Counted from the first letter of the stretch, positions 27,477 through 36,648 are shown. The stretch is DNA of 64,000 nucleotides from Bdellovibrionales bacterium CG10_big_fil_rev_8_21_14_0_10_45_34 (GCA_002778785.1 PEZS01000006.1:264537-328536), one strand, 5' to 3'. Notes: generated by a model from the letters alone, not told the origin. Numbers and translations are program-made.

Positions 27477-27581
27477 TATTCATTCAGCATTACAGATAGC
27501 CTTGATTAGGGAGCCGCCTTTCAAGCGGCTCGCCGAATTGTCTAGTTACTTTTTAGACGACCCATGTGTTTGCGGCCAACC

Positions 27582-28109
27582 TCATCCGCCAGGCTTAACA
27601 AAGTCTTTTCCTGGCTTCCAACCTGCACCGCAGAGTTCACCAGATTGTAAGCCTGTAAGCACGCGAAGTATTTCGCCAGCATCGCGACCAACATCCAAAT
27701 TGTGAATCCCCATGTATTGCACAAGACCTTCTGGATCGATGATGAAGGTGCCCCTTGTTGCAATGCCGCGATCTTCTAAAAGAACTCCGAAGTCACGAGA
27801 TACTCGTTTTGTGATGTCGCTGATAAGTGGGTAGCCAAGATTTCCAAGATCGTCTTTTATCCACTTTTGGTGTGAATAAACCGAATCAATACTGCAACCA
27901 AATACTTCCGCGCCAAGCTTTTTGAACTCGCCCAAGCTGTCGCGAAACTGAGTTATCTCTGTGGGGCACACAAATGTAAAATCAAGTGGGTAAAAGAAGA
28001 GAACAACCCATTTGCCTTTGTTGTCTGCTAGATTAATGTTTTTGATTTCTCCGCTATCAAACACAGCAGGGGCAGTAAACTGGGGAGCGGGTTGACCAAT
28101 AATAGGCAT
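27582..28109 (-). CDS. Typical 2-Cys peroxiredoxin (AhpC/Prx1 type)
   Basis: Reduces hydrogen peroxide and organic peroxides in the cytoplasm. The peroxidatic Cys is in FYPLDFTFVCPTE near residue 50 and the resolving Cys in GELCGAGWKPG near the C-terminus; most members read VCPAGW there. RGTFIIDPEG fits the family. The chain of 175 residues ends soon after the resolving Cys, so the C-terminal tail that makes eukaryotic enzymes sensitive to overoxidation is short. No ahpF-like reductase is adjacent. An AAGGAG-type ribosome site lies before the ATG. Confidence 0.93.
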   Translation of the reverse strand: MPIIGQPAPQFTAPAVFDSGEIKNINLADNKGKWVVLFFYPLDFTFVCPTEITQFRDSLGEFKKLGAEVFGCSIDSVYSHQKWIKDDLGNLGYPLISDITKRVSRDFGVLLEDRGIATRGTFIIDPEGLVQYMGIHNLDVGRDAGEILRVLTGLQSGELCGAGWKPGKDFVKPGG

Positions 28110-28353
28110 ATCGAATTCTCCTTTTTGGCAGTTGTTTTAAGCTCCTAGAAAGTCCTAAACAAACCTACGAGTCAACGTTCAAAAAAGCGTATGAGTCATC
28201 GAGCACAGGGCGTCATAACAAAAGGCTTTTCGCTAATGGATCGTTAGATGGTCTTTGGCAAAACAACTTGAATTGAAGTAGGAAGAGCAATGGGATGATC
28301 GGCACCTGCTTTTGCCAAAAAAACGTTTTGCTAGCGTTCTAGGAGGGTTTTCT

Positions 28354-29121
28354 ATGCGATTGGTGTCTTGGAATGTAAATGGAATAAGAGCTGCTCAGAA
28401 AAAGGGTTTTCTGAATTTTATGGAAGGCGCAGGAGCCGACTTTGTAGGAGTTCAAGAGACTAAGGCTTGGCCAGATCAACTCGATGAAGCCGTTCGCGAC
28501 ATTAAAGGCTTTCAAAGTTATTGGTCGAAGTGTGCAAGAAAGGGCTACTCGGGAACCGCCGCTTTTTCAAAGGCACCTGTTGCAGAATTCTCTGATGGAA
28601 TTGGAATTGAAGCCTACGATAGTGAAGGTCGATTTTGCATAACTAAAATAAATGATGTTACTATTTACAACGTTTACTTTCCGAATGGGGCGAGCGGAAA
28701 AGTAAGGCACAATTTTAAAATGTCGTTTTTGACGGATTTTCTTGCTCACCTCAAGCGCAAGATTGATAGCGGTGAAAAATTGATTGTGATGGGAGACTAC
28801 AATGTAGCCCCTCAAGACGTAGACGTTTACGATCCCATTAAACTAGCAAAAACCAGCGGCTTTCTGCCCGAAGAAAAAGATTGGTTTCAAAGCTTTTTAA
28901 AAGCGGGCTTTGTAGATACGTTTCGACATTTTCATCCTAACAGGAAGAACGTTTACTCTTGGTGGAATCAAATCGAGCGAGCTCGAGTCGGTAATCGTGG
29001 CTGGCGTATCGATATGATATGCGTTACTCAAAATTTGATTCCTCAGCTGAAGGCTGCCGACATCTGGGACAAAGTCGAGGGCTCCGATCATTGCCCGGTA
29101 CTCGCCGAAATCGATATCTGA
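28354..29121 (+). CDS. xth: Exodeoxyribonuclease III
   Basis: An AP endonuclease and 3'-5' exonuclease of base-excision repair. The EEP fold motifs are complete: WNVNGIRAA, the catalytic Glu in VQETKAW, GDYNVAPQDVDVYDP with Asp and Asn, and SDHCPV with the catalytic His. The open frame begins at 28312, but ATG 28354 is preferred: AGGAGG lies 7 bases upstream and the protein then starts MRLVSWNVNG as is standard (255 residues). It would act after Ung at abasic sites. Confidence 0.93.
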   Translation: MRLVSWNVNGIRAAQKKGFLNFMEGAGADFVGVQETKAWPDQLDEAVRDIKGFQSYWSKCARKGYSGTAAFSKAPVAEFSDGIGIEAYDSEGRFCITKINDVTIYNVYFPNGASGKVRHNFKMSFLTDFLAHLKRKIDSGEKLIVMGDYNVAPQDVDVYDPIKLAKTSGFLPEEKDWFQSFLKAGFVDTFRHFHPNRKNVYSWWNQIERARVGNRGWRIDMICVTQNLIPQLKAADIWDKVEGSDHCPVLAEIDI

Positions 29122-29267
29122 CGGTGCTAGGTTGGTCTCTAAGAATTAAAGTAACACCAACATTAACCTTCAATGGGAGGTGAGGCGTAGAGAAGGCGTC
29201 CGAATTCTAAAGGGCCGGGCAACCTTTTATTGTTCGCAAATCTGCCGATAAAGCGGTTGGGGGCGTT

Positions 29268-29480
29268 ATGAGCTGGCAAGAAGTAGATTTTTTGTTTCCG
29301 TTTGTGGTGTTCGCCTATGGTTTCCTCATCTCTATAAGTCTAGGCCACCCGTGGGCGCATGAAACTATTAAAAAGCGTGCACCTGATATCTTATTCAAAA
29401 TGATGGAATCTCACCGAAAGCTCGCTTTCGCGTGTTTGTGGGTTGGCTCGCTTTGGTCCTTGCAGAACCTTTGGCTCTAG
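29268..29480 (+). CDS. Small two-helix membrane protein, hypothetical
   Basis: A 70-residue open frame with two hydrophobic segments (about 8-25 and 51-66) around a basic middle (ETIKKRAPD). A GGGGG run lies about 6 bases before the ATG. The stop overlaps by 4 bp the stop of the convergent gene at 29477. No homologue is recognised. The membrane-like composition favours a real gene over chance. Confidence 0.45.
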   Translation: MSWQEVDFLFPFVVFAYGFLISISLGHPWAHETIKKRAPDILFKMMESHRKLAFACLWVGSLWSLQNLWL

Positions 29481-30532
29481 GGGCGATCTGCGCCGAAAAT
29501 GCGGCAGATCTTGCCTGCGTACCTTTTGCCGCGAAGTTCGCCGGCGGCATCGTGCTTGTCAGATGATTCTAAGATTTTTTCGATATTTGAGATGAGAGCA
29601 TCTCTCTCTTCCGCTGTGTCCGACAGTTCAAATTCCCCGTCGGCGCCAGCTAAAACCTCAAATGTTTGATTTAAAAGATCAAAGAATTCAGAGGTCGATA
29701 AGTTGAGTCCCCCTCGAGCCCCCCTATTGTAGTGAACGGCCATTGAGTCAGCGGTAATCTCTGTCTCGGTCGAAAAAAGTAGGTCTAACAAAGTAAAAGC
29801 CGGACCGAAGGCTCTCATTCGTCTAATGCGAGTTATCTCTTCATTATGTCTATTGGGACTTTGATAGGAGAGAAAGTAAACTAAGGCACTCGCCGCCATA
29901 AGTGGCGAGGTGCTGGCGGGGTCGATGCCTCCCAACTGGGCAGCTGTAAATGTAGCTAGGAATACCGCCAACGATGAGCCCTGAGCGAGTCGTACACTCA
30001 AATCATTCAGAAATTTTCTTAGCTCTCGTTTTGGAGTCTCACTATCTAGGGAGGATCTTGAAGCTTCCAACGCCATTATATAACTATTGCGACCAACTTC
30101 ATCGACCGGGAACTGAAACCTATTCGAGAACAAGATCCTCTTTGGCAACGGATTTAATGAACTATCCAATATGTCGAATTCGCCAAAGGCCGCCGATTGA
30201 GAGGTAGTGGATGAGAGCTTCAATGCGTCAGCAAAATCTGAAATCCGTTCAGGCGGAACCGTGTAATCCATCAGCCTCATTTCAACGACTAAGTTGGTTC
30301 CAACCGTCTCGTATTCGAATTCGATGGCATCCAGTCGTGCATGTTCTCTGCTTCCATTTATCTTCGCAATCATCAACGGCCAGCTGTCAAAAAGTCGAAT
30401 AATTTTTGGCGATCTGAAGGTTGCTACGTCAGCAACTCCATTTGAAACTCCAGCAGCGACTAAAAAACAAGCGACTGCGATGTGCTGCCAGTTCAAGATT
30501 TGTTTGCCTAGTTGAATCAAAGATTTCATCAC
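29477..30532 (-). CDS. Hypothetical exported protein
   Basis: A 351-residue protein with a signal peptide at about residues 1-34 (hydrophobic VACFLVAAGV, Ala-rich end). A second hydrophobic stretch lies near residues 205-235 (LAVFLATFTAAQLGG and LMAASALVYFLSY). The last third is acidic and helical (DTAEERDALISNIEKILESS) and ends near GKICRIFG. No family is recognised. It is transcribed away from xseA, with the dispersed repeat in the gap. Confidence 0.6.
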   Translation of the reverse strand: MMKSLIQLGKQILNWQHIAVACFLVAAGVSNGVADVATFRSPKIIRLFDSWPLMIAKINGSREHARLDAIEFEYETVGTNLVVEMRLMDYTVPPERISDFADALKLSSTTSQSAAFGEFDILDSSLNPLPKRILFSNRFQFPVDEVGRNSYIMALEASRSSLDSETPKRELRKFLNDLSVRLAQGSSLAVFLATFTAAQLGGIDPASTSPLMAASALVYFLSYQSPNRHNEEITRIRRMRAFGPAFTLLDLLFSTETEITADSMAVHYNRGARGGLNLSTSEFFDLLNQTFEVLAGADGEFELSDTAEERDALISNIEKILESSDKHDAAGELRGKRYAGKICRIFGADRP

Positions 30533-30677
30533 GCTCTAGCCTTCACGTTTAGGTACCGCTCCAAAGTTAGTTGAAAGACAAACCCAGAAAAGTACGATTT
30601 GTGTTTCGACATTATATTGGATTAGGCCTCGAGGTGTGAGGGTAATGATTACCGTAGGTGTACAAACCCTAGACAGT

Positions 30678-30728
30678 GCAGATGGTACTGCAGATGGTAC
30701 GGAGTCACTTGTGGGACGCATCGCGTCC
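30678..30728. repeat. Inverted copy of the 23.9-kb repeat, with small tandem and hairpin
   Basis: Reading 5' to 3', an 11-12-bp unit GCAGATGGTACT occurs nearly twice, then GGTACGGAGTCACTTGTGGG, which is the reverse complement of the 23871-23940 repeat core. GGACGC/GCGTCC (30714-30719 and 30723-30728) forms a 6-bp hairpin at its end. It lies between the minus-strand hypothetical gene and xseA. Confidence 0.75.
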
Positions 30729-30798
30729 GCAAATAGGACCTGGCACCTGAAGAGGGGGGTTTGACTCCCGTGCGAGAGGCCCGTAGTCTTTCGAACCT

Positions 30799-32238
30799 AT
30801 GGCTTCAAATCAACTGGGGTGGTCGAGCGATTTGCTGGAGTCACCAGTCAAAAAAACTGTTTCGGCACAAGAGGCTTCTCCGGGGACTTCCCGAGACGCC
30901 ACTCAAGAAAAGAGTGATGAAGTAAAAATTCTCTCCGTGAGCGATCTCAATGAGCAGATTCGCGGCTTGCTCGAGGGTACATTTGGGCTCATCTGGATCA
31001 AAGGTGAAATTTCTAACTTCAAAAAACACACATCGGGGCACTGTTATTTTAGCCTCAAAGACAGCAAATCTCAGATAAACGCCGTTATGTTTCGCGGTAG
31101 TGCAGCGCAGTTGCAGTTTCGTCCGACAGATGGAATGGAAGTTGTTATCCGCGGCAGAGTTTCTGTTTATTCGCCTCGCGGGAACTACCAAGTTTATGCG
31201 GAACTTATGGAGCCATTGGGTTTGGGCAGTCTGCAAGTAGCGTTTGAACAGCTTAAAGCAAAATTGGCAGCGGAGGGCTTGTTTGATCCGGCCAAAAAAC
31301 GACCACTGCCCGCACTTCCGCGAAAAATTGCCGTGGTGACTTCTCCGACAGGAGCTGCGGTGAGAGATATCTTGTCGGTTTTAAAGAGACGATTTGCCGG
31401 GCTTGACGTCACTATCATTCCCACAAATGTCCAGGGTAAAACGGCTGCCCAAGAGATTGCCAATGCCATAGACCTAGCAAATCGCATCGCGAAAGCCTCT
31501 GCGCAAAATGCCTATGAAGTGCTCATCATTGGGCGAGGCGGCGGCTCAATGGAAGACCTTTGGAGCTTTAATGAAGAGATTGTTGCCAGAGCCATAGCGG
31601 CCTCAAGTATTCCGACGATTTCGGCAGTTGGTCATGAAGTGGACTTTACAATTGCTGACTTTGTTGCAGATGTCAGAGCGCCAACTCCCTCTGCTGCTGC
31701 TGAAATAGTCATTCGAAGTGCCCAAGAATTTACCGATAAAATTCGAACACTGCGAGATCGAAGCGCCCTATCTATGAAGCGGTATCTTTTGTCTAGGCAG
31801 CAATTGGCGCAGGGGCTAGAGAAGCGCCTTGTAGACCCCAAGAGAAAGTTGAGAGATCTCGTGCAGCGCCTTGATGAACTACAGGGACGTCTCGAGATAG
31901 CAACTGTTAATTACTTTGAAAGGTTAAGAGCAAAAATTGAATCAATCCGCTCTAGAGTCGATAGCCCTGAAAGAAAGATTTTGAGATTGAGAGACGAACT
32001 TAATCGATACGGCGCTCGCATGAACACTCGCGCACACAATGCGGTTACGACTTTACGAATGCGACTTGAGACAAAAGTTGGTATTCTTGAAACCTTAAGT
32101 CCACTTAAGGTACTTGGTAGAGGTTATTCAATTGTAAAAAAGAATGAAGAGATTATTAGAGAGGTTGCTCAGGTAAAATCTGGAGACTCTTTAGAAGTGA
32201 TACTGCATAAGGGCACGTTGGACGTCACTGTAAAATAG
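30799..32238 (+). CDS. xseA: Exodeoxyribonuclease VII large subunit
   Basis: Degrades single-stranded DNA together with XseB. An OB-fold domain is at about residues 45-140 (IWIKGEISNFKKHTSGHCYF and VIRGRVSVYSPRGNYQ). The catalytic region has VTSPTGAAVRDIL, VLIIGRGGGSMEDLW, ISAVGHEVDFTIADFVAD and RAPTPSAAAEI, all diagnostic. A long coiled coil follows and the chain ends LGRGYSIVKKN. The first 43 residues are an extra low-complexity leader; a shorter start is possible. xseB follows 13 bp downstream. Confidence 0.95.
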   Translation: MASNQLGWSSDLLESPVKKTVSAQEASPGTSRDATQEKSDEVKILSVSDLNEQIRGLLEGTFGLIWIKGEISNFKKHTSGHCYFSLKDSKSQINAVMFRGSAAQLQFRPTDGMEVVIRGRVSVYSPRGNYQVYAELMEPLGLGSLQVAFEQLKAKLAAEGLFDPAKKRPLPALPRKIAVVTSPTGAAVRDILSVLKRRFAGLDVTIIPTNVQGKTAAQEIANAIDLANRIAKASAQNAYEVLIIGRGGGSMEDLWSFNEEIVARAIAASSIPTISAVGHEVDFTIADFVADVRAPTPSAAAEIVIRSAQEFTDKIRTLRDRSALSMKRYLLSRQQLAQGLEKRLVDPKRKLRDLVQRLDELQGRLEIATVNYFERLRAKIESIRSRVDSPERKILRLRDELNRYGARMNTRAHNAVTTLRMRLETKVGILETLSPLKVLGRGYSIVKKNEEIIREVAQVKSGDSLEVILHKGTLDVTVK

Positions 32239-32251
32239 CAAAGGAACAAAT

Positions 32252-32479
32252 ATGGCATTTGAAACAAAAATGAAAAGGCTAGAGGAAATTGTTCAGCAAA
32301 TGGAGTCGGGAGAGTTGAAACTTGAAAACTCACTTTCTTTGTTTGAAGAGGGTGTCAAGTTGGCAAAAGAACTCCACTCTCAGTTGAGCGACTCTGAACA
32401 AAAAGTGAAGTTACTCGTAGGACAGAGCGAAAACGGAACAGAAAAAACGACCGAGTTCGTTGCTGACAAGAACAGCTAA
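32252..32479 (+). CDS. xseB: Exodeoxyribonuclease VII small subunit
   Basis: A 75-residue helical protein that binds the XseA coiled coil in multiple copies. It matches the family pattern: FETKMKRLEEIVQQMESGEL, then LENSLSLFEEGVKLAKELHS. A short acidic tail follows. AAAGGAACAA upstream gives the ribosome site. It is directly downstream of xseA, as in most bacteria. Confidence 0.93.
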   Translation: MAFETKMKRLEEIVQQMESGELKLENSLSLFEEGVKLAKELHSQLSDSEQKVKLLVGQSENGTEKTTEFVADKNS

Positions 32480-32504
32480 AACTCCCCCCTAATAAAGAGA
32501 GCGC

Positions 32505-33290
32505 ATGTTAAAGCGGATAGATCTGCTTCTTGTGGAGCTTGGCATTGCAGAAACGCGATCAAAGGCGCAAGATCTCATTGGGGAGGGCGCGGTTGCCGTA
32601 GACGGCAAGATGATCCTGAAGCCTAGCGAAAAATTTTCTGAAGATCTCATGCGCGAGAGCGTTTTTCTTAAAGAGTCCCAAACCCAAAAGTATGTTTCAC
32701 GGGGCGGCTTAAAAATTGAGTCCGTTTGCCGTAGATTTCCGTTACTTGCAGCCCTTCAGGGCGCCGGTTGTATTGATATCGGCCAGTCAACTGGAGGTTT
32801 TACAGATTTTCTACTGAAGTCAGGTGCGAAAAGTGTTGTCGGCATAGAGGTCGGTAGTGGCCAGATACACCCATCACTGCGCACGGATCCGCGAGTTGTT
32901 ACTTTAGAGAAGACCCATTTTCTTTCTCTGACGACTGAGGATTTACGCCGTTTAAAGCTGGCAGAGACCTATGGTATTGGGGTTTGGGATGTTTCGTTTA
33001 TTTCGAGCTTGCCGATTGTAAAGCATTTGGCTGAATTTCTTAAGACCAACGCGTTGGCAGTTGGGCTCATAAAACCTCAATTTGAATACTCTAGATACAC
33101 AGATGATTTAAAAAAATTTTCTGCGCAAAACATCGCTAATAATCTTTTCGGCGATCTGGAAGATATGGCTAAAACTGCCGGGTTTGAAACGATAGAATTT
33201 TTTGAAAGCGGGGTGGCGGGTCGTGACGGAAACCAAGAGTACTTTTTGATTCTTAGAAAAATAGCTTCAATTAAAGATGAAATAAAGTAG
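32505..33290 (+). CDS. tlyA: TlyA-family rRNA 2'-O-methyltransferase (S4 domain plus FtsJ-like domain)
   Basis: A 261-residue protein. Residues 3-60 are an S4 RNA-binding domain (RIDLLLVELGIAETRSKAQ). The methyltransferase part has YVSRGGLKIE, the SAM loop CIDIGQSTGGFTDFLLKSGA, VVGIEVGSGQ, the WDVSFIS strand and LIKPQFEY, typical of TlyA. Known members methylate ribose in 16S and 23S rRNA; some were described as haemolysins. It is commonly linked to xse genes, as here, and likely belongs to the same transcript. Confidence 0.9.
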   Translation: MLKRIDLLLVELGIAETRSKAQDLIGEGAVAVDGKMILKPSEKFSEDLMRESVFLKESQTQKYVSRGGLKIESVCRRFPLLAALQGAGCIDIGQSTGGFTDFLLKSGAKSVVGIEVGSGQIHPSLRTDPRVVTLEKTHFLSLTTEDLRRLKLAETYGIGVWDVSFISSLPIVKHLAEFLKTNALAVGLIKPQFEYSRYTDDLKKFSAQNIANNLFGDLEDMAKTAGFETIEFFESGVAGRDGNQEYFLILRKIASIKDEIK

Positions 33291-33314
33291 ACTCACTCAC
33301 TGGGAGAAACACGT

Positions 33315-34241
33315 ATGTCTTTTCGAATTTCTTTGAGTGTTATTTCGATTGCTCTAATTGCAGTCAGTTGTACTCATTCGGAGAAAAGGCAGGGATCAAA
33401 ATCAACCGCGGACAATCAATCAGGAAGCCCGCGGTCTGACACGGAAGCGAAAGAAGACGTGGATCTTTCGCAGCAACCAACAATATCAGAGCACAAACTG
33501 GGATTACTCCTTGGACCTGGCGGTTTAAGAACCGCAGCGCAGCTGGGGCTATTAAAAGCACTCAGCGAAGAGAATATCAGAGTGCATGCAGTGGCGGGTC
33601 TTGAGTTTGGAGCTTTGATTGGAGCGCTGTTTTCTGAAAAGGCTCAGCCGCTAGGCGCGGAATGGAAGCTGCAAAAACTAAAGCGCTCCGACTTGCCATC
33701 AGAAGGGTTGCTATCTCGAACAATCAAACCCGAGAGCGTAGATAAGCTGAATAGTTTTTTAGATAAGTCCTTTTTGGCTGTGCGGCTTGAGGCTTTTGAT
33801 GTGAAGTTTGCCTGCCCTACGTGGAGCGCTAGGGGCAACCAACTTGTCATGGAAAAACAGGGCACAGCTAAGCAGGTGATTAAAAACTGTGTTGGCTTTT
33901 TGCCTTACTTTGCGGCGAATGATTTTGTGGCCGCTCCATGGGCAGCACCTGAGGCAGTAAATTGGCTTAAAGAGCAGGGCGCCGATATCATAGTGTATGT
34001 GGATGTCTTAGGTGGGCAGAGCCCTCTTAAAGCCGGGACTTACGATGATCCGTGGTCAAAGTTGATTTGGGGCCAGATCAGTCAGGCACTTTATAAGCTT
34101 CCAAACGTGACAGAGAAAGTGTCACTCTTAAACTCCCAAAGCGAATACTTAAGTCTTGATTCAATGAGAGAATCCATTCAAGCGGCCTATCAAATCGGAA
34201 AAGACTTGTCGCAGAGGTTGAAGTCCAAATATGGTCTTTGA
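33315..34241 (+). CDS. Patatin-like lipoprotein lacking the catalytic Ser-Asp dyad
   Basis: A lipoprotein of 308 residues: signal peptide with lipobox AVSC (Cys 19), then a charged linker to about residue 58. The patatin fold is visible from KLGLLLGPGGLRTAAQLGLL, equivalent to the GGGxxG oxyanion loop. The nucleophile elbow that should read GxSxG reads GLEFG, with Glu 97 in place of Ser. The later DGG/DGA motif is also absent; the corresponding region reads FVAAPWAAP before GADIIVYVDVLGG. It therefore looks like an inactive relative, perhaps structural or lipid-binding, facing the periplasm. It follows tlyA and precedes pepP. Confidence 0.75.
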   Translation: MSFRISLSVISIALIAVSCTHSEKRQGSKSTADNQSGSPRSDTEAKEDVDLSQQPTISEHKLGLLLGPGGLRTAAQLGLLKALSEENIRVHAVAGLEFGALIGALFSEKAQPLGAEWKLQKLKRSDLPSEGLLSRTIKPESVDKLNSFLDKSFLAVRLEAFDVKFACPTWSARGNQLVMEKQGTAKQVIKNCVGFLPYFAANDFVAAPWAAPEAVNWLKEQGADIIVYVDVLGGQSPLKAGTYDDPWSKLIWGQISQALYKLPNVTEKVSLLNSQSEYLSLDSMRESIQAAYQIGKDLSQRLKSKYGL

Positions 34242-34275
34242 CCGACGCACCTAACTCCTAACGAAAGAGATATTT

Positions 34276-35625
34276 ATGCGTCAACCTCAGCAGCCCACTG
34301 AAAGATTTGTCGAACGAAGAAACCGGCTCCGTCAGTCTCTTCAAGAAAGAACAGCGTTCATTGTTTCTGCCGCCTTTGAGAAAATCAGAAATGAAGACGC
34401 ACATTTTTTGTTTCGTCAAAACTCTTCGTTTTTCTACCTTACAGGGTTTGACGAGCCAGAAGCTTTATTTGTGTTCAGGCCTTGGATGTCACCTGAGGCT
34501 GTCATGTTTGTGCGCGAAAAAAATCTTGAAAGAGAAACGTGGGATGGCTTTCGTTTTGGACCGGATTTAGCGAAGAAGGCCTTCGCAATGGACGAATGCT
34601 ATTTGACAACTCAGATCGACGAAAAGCTTCCAGAGCTTATCGCCGACTGTGAGCAGATCTATTTTTCACTGCAAGACAACTTTGCGAGACAAACTCAGAT
34701 TTTAGAGGCCGTTGAAAAAGCACGCCTTACAAGAGGGCGAACTTCTCCGGTCATGGCATCTGTGATGGATCCGCGATCAATACTTGCAGAAATGAGATTA
34801 ATCAAATCTCCCGAAGAGCAAGAACTCCAAAGAAAAGCCTGCCACGTTACAGCGTTAGGACATAGGGCAGCTATGCAGGCCGTTCAACCGGGCTGGAACG
34901 AGAGGCAACTGCAAGGGATTTTTCAGTACGCATTTGCGATGAATCAATGTCCGGTGATGGGCTACAATCCAATTATCGGGGGCGGAGAGAACGCCACTAT
35001 TTTGCACTACAACTTTAACGACCAAGTTTTAAACAAAGGTGATCTTGTTCTGTGCGACGTTGGCGCAGAATGGAATTTTTTCTCAGGCGATATCACACGG
35101 ACATTTCCGGTGAGCGGAAAGTTTTCTGCTGCTCAGAAGGATCTCTATCAAGCGGTCTTAGATGTGCAAAAATGGGTGATTACGCAATGTAAACCGGGGA
35201 CGAGGCAGGCAGCTCTACAAAAAATGACGATTGAAAAAATCACGGACGCATTACTACAACTAAAGTTACTTCGGGGCGACAAAGAGGAAATTATCGAAAA
35301 GCAGGGGTACCGCCGATACTACATGCACGGTGTCTCGCACTGGCTTGGAATGGACGTTCACGACCTAGGCACCTTTTCAGTAAACGGAGAGGAAAGAGCG
35401 CACGCACCAGGAATGTGTTTAACGGTGGAGCCGGGTATTTACATTCGCACAGATGATGAACTTGCACCTAAAGAGCTGCGTGGTCTTGGTGTTCGAATCG
35501 AGGATGACATACTCATCACAGAAAATGGCTGCGAAGTTATGACCTCTGCTGCACCCAAAGAAGTTGCTGAGATTGAATCTCTTATGGCCGAAGATTTTGA
35601 CCCTAAAGCTTATTTCCCAAAATGA
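34276..35625 (+). CDS. pepP: Xaa-Pro aminopeptidase (aminopeptidase P)
   Basis: Cleaves N-terminal residues next to proline; a dimanganese enzyme. The N-terminal AMP_N domain has FLFRQNSSFFYLTGFDEPEA. The pita-bread domain supplies the metal ligands in order: Asp in CDVGAEWNFFSGDITRTFP (two Asp), His in HGVSHWLGMDVHDLG, Glu in TVEPGIYI and Glu in RIEDDILIT. At 449 residues it is typical. It is the last gene of the xse-tlyA block and ends before a large hairpin. Confidence 0.93.
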   Translation: MRQPQQPTERFVERRNRLRQSLQERTAFIVSAAFEKIRNEDAHFLFRQNSSFFYLTGFDEPEALFVFRPWMSPEAVMFVREKNLERETWDGFRFGPDLAKKAFAMDECYLTTQIDEKLPELIADCEQIYFSLQDNFARQTQILEAVEKARLTRGRTSPVMASVMDPRSILAEMRLIKSPEEQELQRKACHVTALGHRAAMQAVQPGWNERQLQGIFQYAFAMNQCPVMGYNPIIGGGENATILHYNFNDQVLNKGDLVLCDVGAEWNFFSGDITRTFPVSGKFSAAQKDLYQAVLDVQKWVITQCKPGTRQAALQKMTIEKITDALLQLKLLRGDKEEIIEKQGYRRYYMHGVSHWLGMDVHDLGTFSVNGEERAHAPGMCLTVEPGIYIRTDDELAPKELRGLGVRIEDDILITENGCEVMTSAAPKEVAEIESLMAEDFDPKAYFPK

Positions 35626-35632
35626 GTGTAAG

Positions 35633-35700
35633 GGCTCTGTTGACGTTTCATCCAAACTATTGCGTTTGCTCGCTACGTCTAATGAAACGACAACAGAGCC
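35633..35700. terminator. 19-bp imperfect inverted repeat between convergent genes
   Basis: Arms 35633-35651 (GGCTCTGTTG then ACGTTTCAT) and 35682-35700 pair at 18 of 19 positions around a 30-base loop. There is no T-run directly after either arm, so it is not a classical intrinsic terminator. It begins 7 bp past the pepP stop and ends 21 bp before the stop of the convergent gene, which suits a transcription barrier or mRNA end. Confidence 0.5.
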
Positions 35701-35721
35701 TAGATAAACTTAGGTCACGTT

Positions 35722-36648
35722 CTATGGCTTAAGTAAGGAAAGCGCCCGGGGTAAGTGGTTTTTAGCGAAATCAAGGTGCCAAGTGCTCGAATCTTCTTTG
35801 TACCTAAATGATTCGTCGTTGCAGCCACTTATTGATTCGATTTGTCTAGCAAGCCTTCGATTGTTTGCTAATTTTTCTTTTTGGCCGTCGTCAGGGTTTA
35901 GCGCGACATAGAACCGTCCACTAGCATCGCTACAGATAAGGCTTGCTAACTCTACGAACGACTTCCGGTACCCATAAAGAGAATCTAAAAGAATAAATGC
36001 TTCAAGGTTTTTCAGGGAATCTAATGTGCCTTCTATCCGCCAAGTGCCAATTCTATCTAGTGTATTGTAAGCTCCGCTATGGCCAGATAGTCCAAACGAC
36101 AATTTAGCATCCCTACCTAAGGTTTTCTTTAGGACGTCGATCTGCTGGCGGAAAAAATAATCGCTCTTTGTGGAGTTCGTAAAATAATCTTTGTAGGTAG
36201 TATTCTGGCCGCGACTCTCTGGCACGATGATTATTGAATTGGAGGCTGACATCTCACTGAAAGAGCGAAAGTCGCCTCGCACCCCCTGAAACGGTGATGA
36301 GTTAGCGTCAGTCCACCAACCATGAAAGTAAAATAGAACAAGCACTCTATTATCAGCCTGTAGGTTGCTGGGAATATAAAAGTGGATAGGCTCAGGGTAG
36401 AGATTTTGCTGAAGAACACAGTGAAAATCGGAGCAATGAGACGCGAACGCATGGAGATTCTCATAAACATCGGCGGCAAACTGGGTAGTATCGGGGCTTT
36501 GCGGATTGTCGCGCCGCTGACTTTCTTCCGGAGCGTTCGGTGGATTCTGTTTTAGTGGGGGTTGGTTAAACCCTGAGTGCTGAGTGCCACACCCCGCATG
36601 AAACACCAGCAGCACCGACGAGACTAACAAAACCAATCCGAATCGCAT
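35722..36648 (-). CDS. Lipoprotein with alpha/beta-hydrolase fold
   Basis: A 308-residue protein. Lipobox HAGC (Cys about 20), then a Pro/Asn-rich linker to about residue 55. A hydrolase core follows: VLVLFYFHGWW as oxyanion strand and loop, SIIIVPESRG, the nucleophile elbow GLSGHSGAY (Ser in GHSG), an acid candidate in LLDSLYG, and a His candidate in WHLDFAKNH near the C-terminus. A secreted, lipid-anchored esterase or peptidase is likely. Several Cys (HCSDFHC, LICSD, GCND) could form disulfides. The substrate is unknown. Confidence 0.65.
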   Translation of the reverse strand: MRFGLVLLVSSVLLVFHAGCGTQHSGFNQPPLKQNPPNAPEESQRRDNPQSPDTTQFAADVYENLHAFASHCSDFHCVLQQNLYPEPIHFYIPSNLQADNRVLVLFYFHGWWTDANSSPFQGVRGDFRSFSEMSASNSIIIVPESRGQNTTYKDYFTNSTKSDYFFRQQIDVLKKTLGRDAKLSFGLSGHSGAYNTLDRIGTWRIEGTLDSLKNLEAFILLDSLYGYRKSFVELASLICSDASGRFYVALNPDDGQKEKLANNRRLARQIESISGCNDESFRYKEDSSTWHLDFAKNHLPRALSLLKP

